Origin: Ilumatobacteraceae bacterium
GTDB taxonomy: Bacteria; Actinomycetota; Acidimicrobiia; Acidimicrobiales; Ilumatobacteraceae
Length of the DNA stretch: 36,635 nucleotides
Direction of reading: 5' to 3'
Assembly: GCA_021298195.1 (NCBI GenBank)
Contig: JAJTEQ010000024.1
Span: 1-36,635, forward strand
Each line of letters opens with the position of its first letter. Position 1 is the first letter of the stretch. Shown piece by piece: positions 33,029-36,635 of the stretch. A program made the position numbers and the translations under genes. Under the pieces are notes generated by a model. It searched no databases and had not been told where the DNA came from. It was given only the letters and a program-made list of their open reading frames with translations.

Positions 33029-33871
33029 GTGACCGGTCTTCACGAGTCCGTCTTTTCGTGGATCACCCCGCGTTTGCGGCAGTTGCCGTGGCGCGACACC
33101 CGTGATCCGTGGCTGGTGCTCGTCAGCGAGGTGATGTTGCAGCAAACCGGCGTCCAACGTGTCCTGCCGAAGTGGCAGGCCTTCGTGGAAGAGTTTCCTC
33201 GTCCTGACGATTGTGCGCGCGCTCCGCTGGGCGACGTGTTACGCCTCTGGCAGGGTCTGGGTTACCCGCGCCGAGCCCGCAATCTGCACGCGGCCGCCAC
33301 GTCGATCGTGAACGAGCACGCCGGTGTCGTGCCGTCGACGCTCGATGCTTTGTTGGACCTGCCGGGTGTGGGGCCGTACACGGCGCGAGCGGTGTTGGCC
33401 TTCGCGTTCGAGGCCGACGCCGCCGTCGTCGACACCAACATCGCCCGGGTCCTCGCGCGATTCCACGGTCGAACGTTGAAGGCCCGCGACGCGCAGTTGT
33501 TGGCGGATGCGTGGGTTCCCTCCGGCGAGGCGTGGTTGTGGAACCAGGCTCTCATGGATCTGGGGGCCACCCTGTGTCGTCCCCGCCCGGCCTGCGATGA
33601 ATGTCCGCTCTCGTCGGATTGTTCGTGGCGGGGCGAAGGTGACGACCCGAGCGTGGGTTCGGCCGGCGTCAGCGTGGCACAGCCGCGCTTCGAGGGCTCG
33701 GACCGTCAAGCGCGCGGACGACTGATGAAGGCGTTGTCGGAACTTCCGGTGTCGTTGGTGGCGGTCCAGATGGTGATGGACCGACCCGTCGACGTGGCGC
33801 ACCGACTCGTCGACGACCTGTTGCGCGACGGATTGATCGTGCGGGACGGCGACGAACTTCGCCTTCCGTGA
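32993..33871 (+). CDS. mutY: A/G-specific adenine glycosylase (MutY-like HhH-GPD)
   Basis: Base-excision repair enzyme removing A mispaired with 8-oxoG. 292 residues from GTG 32993; GTGs at 33005, 33017 and 33029 are equally possible, and the repeat encodes T-K-S-V three times. Core motifs: L-P-W-R-D-T-R-D-P-W, catalytic Glu46 in S-E-V-M-L-Q-Q-T, helix-hairpin-helix L-P-G-V-G-P-Y-T-A and Asp147 in V-V-D-T-N-I-A-R-V. The Fe-S loop is C-x5-C-x2-C-x5-C; E. coli MutY has x6 in the first gap. The C-terminal NUDIX-like 8-oxoG domain is short or absent, as in many actinobacteria. Convergent with the selenoprotein gene (3 bp). Confidence 0.88.
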   Translation: MTKSVTKSVTKSVTGLHESVFSWITPRLRQLPWRDTRDPWLVLVSEVMLQQTGVQRVLPKWQAFVEEFPRPDDCARAPLGDVLRLWQGLGYPRRARNLHAAATSIVNEHAGVVPSTLDALLDLPGVGPYTARAVLAFAFEADAAVVDTNIARVLARFHGRTLKARDAQLLADAWVPSGEAWLWNQALMDLGATLCRPRPACDECPLSSDCSWRGEGDDPSVGSAGVSVAQPRFEGSDRQARGRLMKALSELPVSLVAVQMVMDRPVDVAHRLVDDLLRDGLIVRDGDELRLP

Positions 33872-33874
33872 GGA

Positions 33875-34420
33875 TCAGGCCGAACGGCGTGTCACCGCGG
33901 CGATGATCTCGTCGAGCGCGGCGTCGGCGTAGGCGCGCATCTCGTCGTCGGTGCGATCCTGAATGGGATGGGGCGTGTACACCCGCGCCACGTCGGGGAA
34001 TCCCAACGAGGTCGACTGGGCGTCGGCGGCCGAGACGAACTCGGACGAAGCGACGAACACCCCGGGTATGCCTCGCCTTTCCAGATCCACGATGTCGTGC
34101 ACACTGCACGACGTGCAGCTGCCTCAATCGGCGAGCGCTTCGATGACCACCTGACACTGCGTGGCGATCTCGTGGCGCAGGTCCACCGGGGCCGGCTTGG
34201 TGAAGGTGGGCTTCTTGTAGCGACGAACGTCGGCGCCCATCTCGCTGAGGCGTTCCTCGAGGCGATCGATGAAGACGTCGCCTCGGGCCTTGGAGATGTC
34301 GAGCAACCCGACGGTGAGACCCCGCAGCGATTCGGGACGACCGACCCGCTCCATGGTGGCGACACGGCGCTCGTTGGTGGGATCGAGCAGAACCGTGGTG
34401 TCCGTCGTCGCGGAACTCAT
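33875..34420 (-). CDS. UGSC-motif selenoprotein (Sec at in-frame UGA)
   Basis: 181 residues if the TGA at 34124-34126 is read as selenocysteine (U99); the two halves are one uninterrupted frame. The site reads A-L-A-D-U-G-S-C-T-S-C, i.e. U99-x-x-C102-x-x-C105, like the U-x-x-C-x-x-C site of glycine reductase GrdB, followed by I-V-D-L-E-R-R-G-I-P-G-V, also GrdB-like. Families named for a UGSC motif, with Cys replacing Sec in homologues, are known in marine bacteria and databases. A redox role is likely; the substrate is unknown. A SECIS-like hairpin follows the UGA by 11 nt. It is last of three minus-strand genes, 44 bp after the thioredoxin-fusion gene. Confidence 0.88.
34094..34112 (-). promoter_or_regulatory. 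SECIS-like hairpin for UGA recoding
   Basis: On the mRNA: GTCGTGC-AGTGT-GCACGAC, a perfect 7-bp stem with a 5-nt loop, starting at +12 after the UGA (11-nt spacer) with the loop at +19 to +23 and a G second in the loop. This matches the bacterial SECIS pattern read by SelB. An overlapping stem CTGCAC-GTC-GTGCAG (34104-34118) could compete with it. Confidence 0.75.
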
Positions 34421-34454
34421 CGTCTCACCGTCATCTCGTCCTCGTCCTCGTCAT
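34417..34454 (-). promoter_or_regulatory. Two chained mini-ORFs before the selenoprotein gene
   Basis: On the minus strand, ATG 34454 encodes M-T-R-T-R-T-R and stops at 34431 with TGA overlapping the next ATG (34434). That one encodes M-T-V-R-R and stops at 34417, its TGA overlapping the selenoprotein ATG (34420). Both joints are ATGA. A TGACGG[C/T]GAGACGATGA segment occurs twice, so the leader looks like a duplicated start region. GACGAG repeats may act as ribosome sites. Confidence 0.6.
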
Positions 34455-34464
34455 CGTCTCGCCG

Positions 34465-35919
34465 TCACTTCGTCACGACCTTCGTCACCGGTTGGCTGCC
34501 GACCTCGCCGTTGGCCCATCCACCAATGATGGCAGAGAACAGGCCGGCCCCTCCGCCGGCATGGACCAACAAGATGCCGCCGGGTCGGAACTTGGGCAGG
34601 GTCACCCCGCGCAGTCGCTCCGGAACGCCCTCGGCGATGCCGTGCGCACCGCGCACCAGATCGTCGCCCGGAATCTGCAACCGAGCGTGCAATTCCTCGA
34701 GAACCCGCTCGCGATCCCATCCCGCCTCGGCGTAGACCCGCGCGTGCTCGGGCCCCATCACCACGATCACGTCGAAGGCCAGCACGGATTTCGGATTGTG
34801 CAGCGTGCGCAGACAGGCGGCGAAGGTGTTGGTGAGACTCTCGGGGTCGCGGGCCAGTTGGTCCACCACGCATCGCGGACCCTCGCCCGGGAACACGGTG
34901 AGCGCGTCGGTGTCGGGGGCGATGCCCCGGCTGGTGGCCAGTGAGGTCCAGGGCGAACCGATCTCGTCCTCGGCGAAGCAGAAGGAGATCTTGCCGGGGT
35001 TGCCGTGCGTGGCGCGGTCCACTTCGCCCGGACGACCGCCACCGACGTTGCGAATGACCAACTGGATGGCGCGGCCGATGGTGAGGTTCGCGCGGTTGCC
35101 CTGACCGAACACGTTCATGCCGCTGTTCATGCCGATGGCACGGGTGCCGGGTCCGTTGCACACGATCACCGGGCCCACGGGCATGGTGGTGGCCAACACG
35201 CCGTGGATGTTGAAGGTGTCGTTGCAGACGGCCTCGACTCCGGCGATCACCCACGGGAGGTACTCGGGTTTGCAGCCGGCCATCACCGCGTTGATGGCGA
35301 TCTTCTCGACGGTCACCTCGACGAGGTCCGGAGGCACCACGGCCACCACGTCCGAGGGTGCGCGCGTGGTTCCTTGCAGCATGCGCATCACGCGTTGCTC
35401 GGTGGGCGGTACCACCGGGAGCCCGTCGGTCCAGCCGCGATCGAACATGGCCTCGAACTCGTCCTCGAGATCGGCAACCTCCACGCGTCGGGCACCGAGC
35501 ACGGAGCCTCCGAAGCGGACGCGCAATCGGTCCACGAGATCGGGGTCCACGCTCAGCGAACCGCAACCGGGACGGAACGCCGGCAGATCGGGGCCGAGTC
35601 CCGACACCCCGGTGACGCGTTCCCATTCGTCGCGCACCCAGCCCACCGTGCGCTCGATCTCGACGCCGTTCTTCACCCGCATCACCGTGGGTACTGTTTC
35701 GATGTCGTGGTGCCAACTCACGGCGAGGTCGGCATCGTGAGTGGCGTTCAGGCCCTCGGGAAAGCTCGGATCGTCCTGGACGTACAAGGTGACGGTCGTT
35801 CCCGAACCACGCAGTTGGGTGATGACCGGCACCACCATGCGGCACGTCTCGCATTCGCGCTTCACCACGATGACGAGACCGTCGGGAAGAACGGGCACGG
35901 TGGAGTGGTTCGCGGTCAT
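34465..35919 (-). CDS. Thioredoxin-domain fusion protein linked to the UGSC protein
   Basis: 484 residues. Residues 1-~95 form a thioredoxin-like domain with redox motif C23-E-T-C26 (V-V-K-R-E-C-E-T-C-R-M). The remainder is an unrecognised domain with G-W-T-D-G-L-P-V-V-P-P-T, V-A-V-V-P-P-D, A-G-C-K-P-E-Y-L-P-W, N-I-H-G-V-L-A-T-T and several conserved-looking Gly-rich turns. No signal peptide, so cytoplasmic. One base separates it from the upstream hydrolase stop. The natural inference is that the C-x-x-C reduces the neighbouring Sec protein or forms a complex with it. The large C-terminal part may be the catalytic partner. Confidence 0.82.
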   Translation of the reverse strand: MTANHSTVPVLPDGLVIVVKRECETCRMVVPVITQLRGSGTTVTLYVQDDPSFPEGLNATHDADLAVSWHHDIETVPTVMRVKNGVEIERTVGWVRDEWERVTGVSGLGPDLPAFRPGCGSLSVDPDLVDRLRVRFGGSVLGARRVEVADLEDEFEAMFDRGWTDGLPVVPPTEQRVMRMLQGTTRAPSDVVAVVPPDLVEVTVEKIAINAVMAGCKPEYLPWVIAGVEAVCNDTFNIHGVLATTMPVGPVIVCNGPGTRAIGMNSGMNVFGQGNRANLTIGRAIQLVIRNVGGGRPGEVDRATHGNPGKISFCFAEDEIGSPWTSLATSRGIAPDTDALTVFPGEGPRCVVDQLARDPESLTNTFAACLRTLHNPKSVLAFDVIVVMGPEHARVYAEAGWDRERVLEELHARLQIPGDDLVRGAHGIAEGVPERLRGVTLPKFRPGGILLVHAGGGAGLFSAIIGGWANGEVGSQPVTKVVTK

Positions 35920-35920
35920 G

Positions 35921-36635
35921 TCACTGGCCGAGGAAGTTCATGATGATGTCGTTCACGTGGTCGGGTCGTTCCAGATGCAGGAAGTGCCCGGCACCGTCGA
36001 CGAACTCCGCGCGTGCGGTGGCCGGAAGTTCGGCGGCGGCGAATCGCGCCACCTCCGGTCCCATGCACCCGTCGGTGACACCGTGCAGATACAACAACGG
36101 TTGTGACGGGATCACGGTCGACTTGGCTTGCACATCCTGAAGTTCGGGATCGTTGTACCCGGTGCCGATGGTGGCGCGGTAGTAGCCGAGCGCCGCTTGC
36201 AGGTTGGCCGGATCGCGCAGGCTGGGCTTCAACAGCGCGAGTTCCTCGGTGGCGTCGAAGCCCGGGGACCAGTCGTCCCACAGCATGTCGATGTACGCGA
36301 GGTCGTTCGCTCCGACCACCATGTCGGCCAGGGGATGCTGGAAGAAGAACATGTACCAACTGCGCTTGATCTGCGCGAGATTGGTGACGAAGGCCATGCC
36401 CACCGCGTTGCCCGGTGGTACCGCCGACATGACCACCTTCGACCACAGATCGGGTCGGTGGGCGGCCGCGATGTTGGTGATGATCGAACCCCAGTCGTGC
36501 CCGATGATCACCGCGCGCGAATCGCCACCGAGGTTGGTGTGCAGACCGATGGCGTCGAGCGCCGAAGCCGCGGTCTGGAATCGGCCGTCGGCGGGCACGG
36601 CGGTGGGTGCGTAGCCCCGTAGAAACGGCGCCACC
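35921..36635 (-). CDS. Alpha/beta hydrolase (epoxide hydrolase/haloalkane dehalogenase-like), N-terminus cut
   Basis: The minus-strand frame is open to the right edge, so the ~45 N-terminal residues with the oxyanion H-G-x-P motif are outside; the visible GTG at 36634 is not the true start. Seen: F-L-R-G-Y-A-P-T, a nucleophile Asp in I-G-H-D-W-G-S, an acid in G-V-T-D-G-C-M-G-P-E and the base His in G-A-G-H-F-L-H-L-E-R-P. An Asp nucleophile in G-H-D-W-G is the epoxide hydrolase/dehalogenase form. It leads the operon with the thioredoxin-fusion and selenoprotein genes (one-base gap), hinting at a joint detoxification pathway, which is inference. Confidence 0.88.
   Translation of the reverse strand, partial: VAPFLRGYAPTAVPADGRFQTAASALDAIGLHTNLGGDSRAVIIGHDWGSIITNIAAAHRPDLWSKVVMSAVPPGNAVGMAFVTNLAQIKRSWYMFFFQHPLADMVVGANDLAYIDMLWDDWSPGFDATEELALLKPSLRDPANLQAALGYYRATIGTGYNDPELQDVQAKSTVIPSQPLLYLHGVTDGCMGPEVARFAAAELPATARAEFVDGAGHFLHLERPDHVNDIIMNFLGQ

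Noticed and set aside
33875-34420. Reading the selenoprotein as a nonsense-mutated pseudogene or as two small genes
   Set aside because: The frame continues without shift, the codons after TGA give the G-S-C-T-S-C redox motif, and a hairpin sits at the SECIS distance.

Overview
The window is high-GC DNA, densely coded on both strands, from an actinobacterium. The best guess is the class Acidimicrobiia (Ilumatobacter-like), but this is inference. The signs are the order hom-thrC-rho-rpmE-prfA-prmC, a Rho with a long Arg/Asn/Asp-rich insert, an F420-type luciferase-like oxidoreductase, a DUF222-HNH protein and many apparently leaderless genes (TANNNT 6-8 nt before the start codon). No rRNA, tRNA, CRISPR array, insertion sequence or prophage was seen.

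Layout. 1-8.1 kb (+): housekeeping block of homoserine dehydrogenase (5' end missing), threonine synthase, Rho, L31, an unrecognised conserved protein, RF1, PrmC and a PPOX-fold flavin/F420 protein. 8.1-20.6 kb: a reductive pyrimidine (or related cyclic amide) catabolic locus. A MocR-type regulator (-) diverges from an operon (+) of beta-ureidopropionase, dihydropyrimidinase, malonate/methylmalonate-semialdehyde dehydrogenase, a luciferase-like F420-type oxidoreductase and a four-gene NMT1/THI5-type ABC transporter. A DMT permease and a class III aminotransferase (-) follow. The operon and the aminotransferase share an identical 18-bp operator, in the same orientation and exactly 31 bp from the -10 box, so together they look like one regulon taking the ring product to beta-alanine, malonate semialdehyde and acetyl-CoA. 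No classical dihydropyrimidine dehydrogenase is present, so the oxidoreductase is a candidate for the missing first step.

20.7-24.1 kb (+): a lipoprotein with a metalloprotease motif, a dienelactone hydrolase-like protein and a DUF222-HNH protein. 24.2-32.9 kb: CoA-ester carbon metabolism, with a CitE-like lyase, a Chloroflexus-type malyl-CoA/methylmalyl-CoA lyase, a methylsuccinyl-CoA dehydrogenase-like enzyme and a MaoC hydratase, suggesting ethylmalonyl-CoA or 3-hydroxypropionate-type chemistry. Between them lie a methyltransferase, a LOG protein, a flippase-like membrane protein, and two genes (HAD hydrolase, serine hydrolase) each broken by an apparent internal deletion. A MutY-type glycosylase follows.

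33.9-36.6 kb (-): alpha/beta hydrolase (cut by the right edge), a thioredoxin-fused protein and a selenoprotein whose in-frame UGA encodes Sec in a U-G-S-C-T-S-C site, with a SECIS-like hairpin exactly 11 nt after the UGA. Its leader holds two mini-ORFs chained by ATGA overlaps. From 24 to 34.5 kb many gene junctions carry short tandem duplications that copy start or stop codons.
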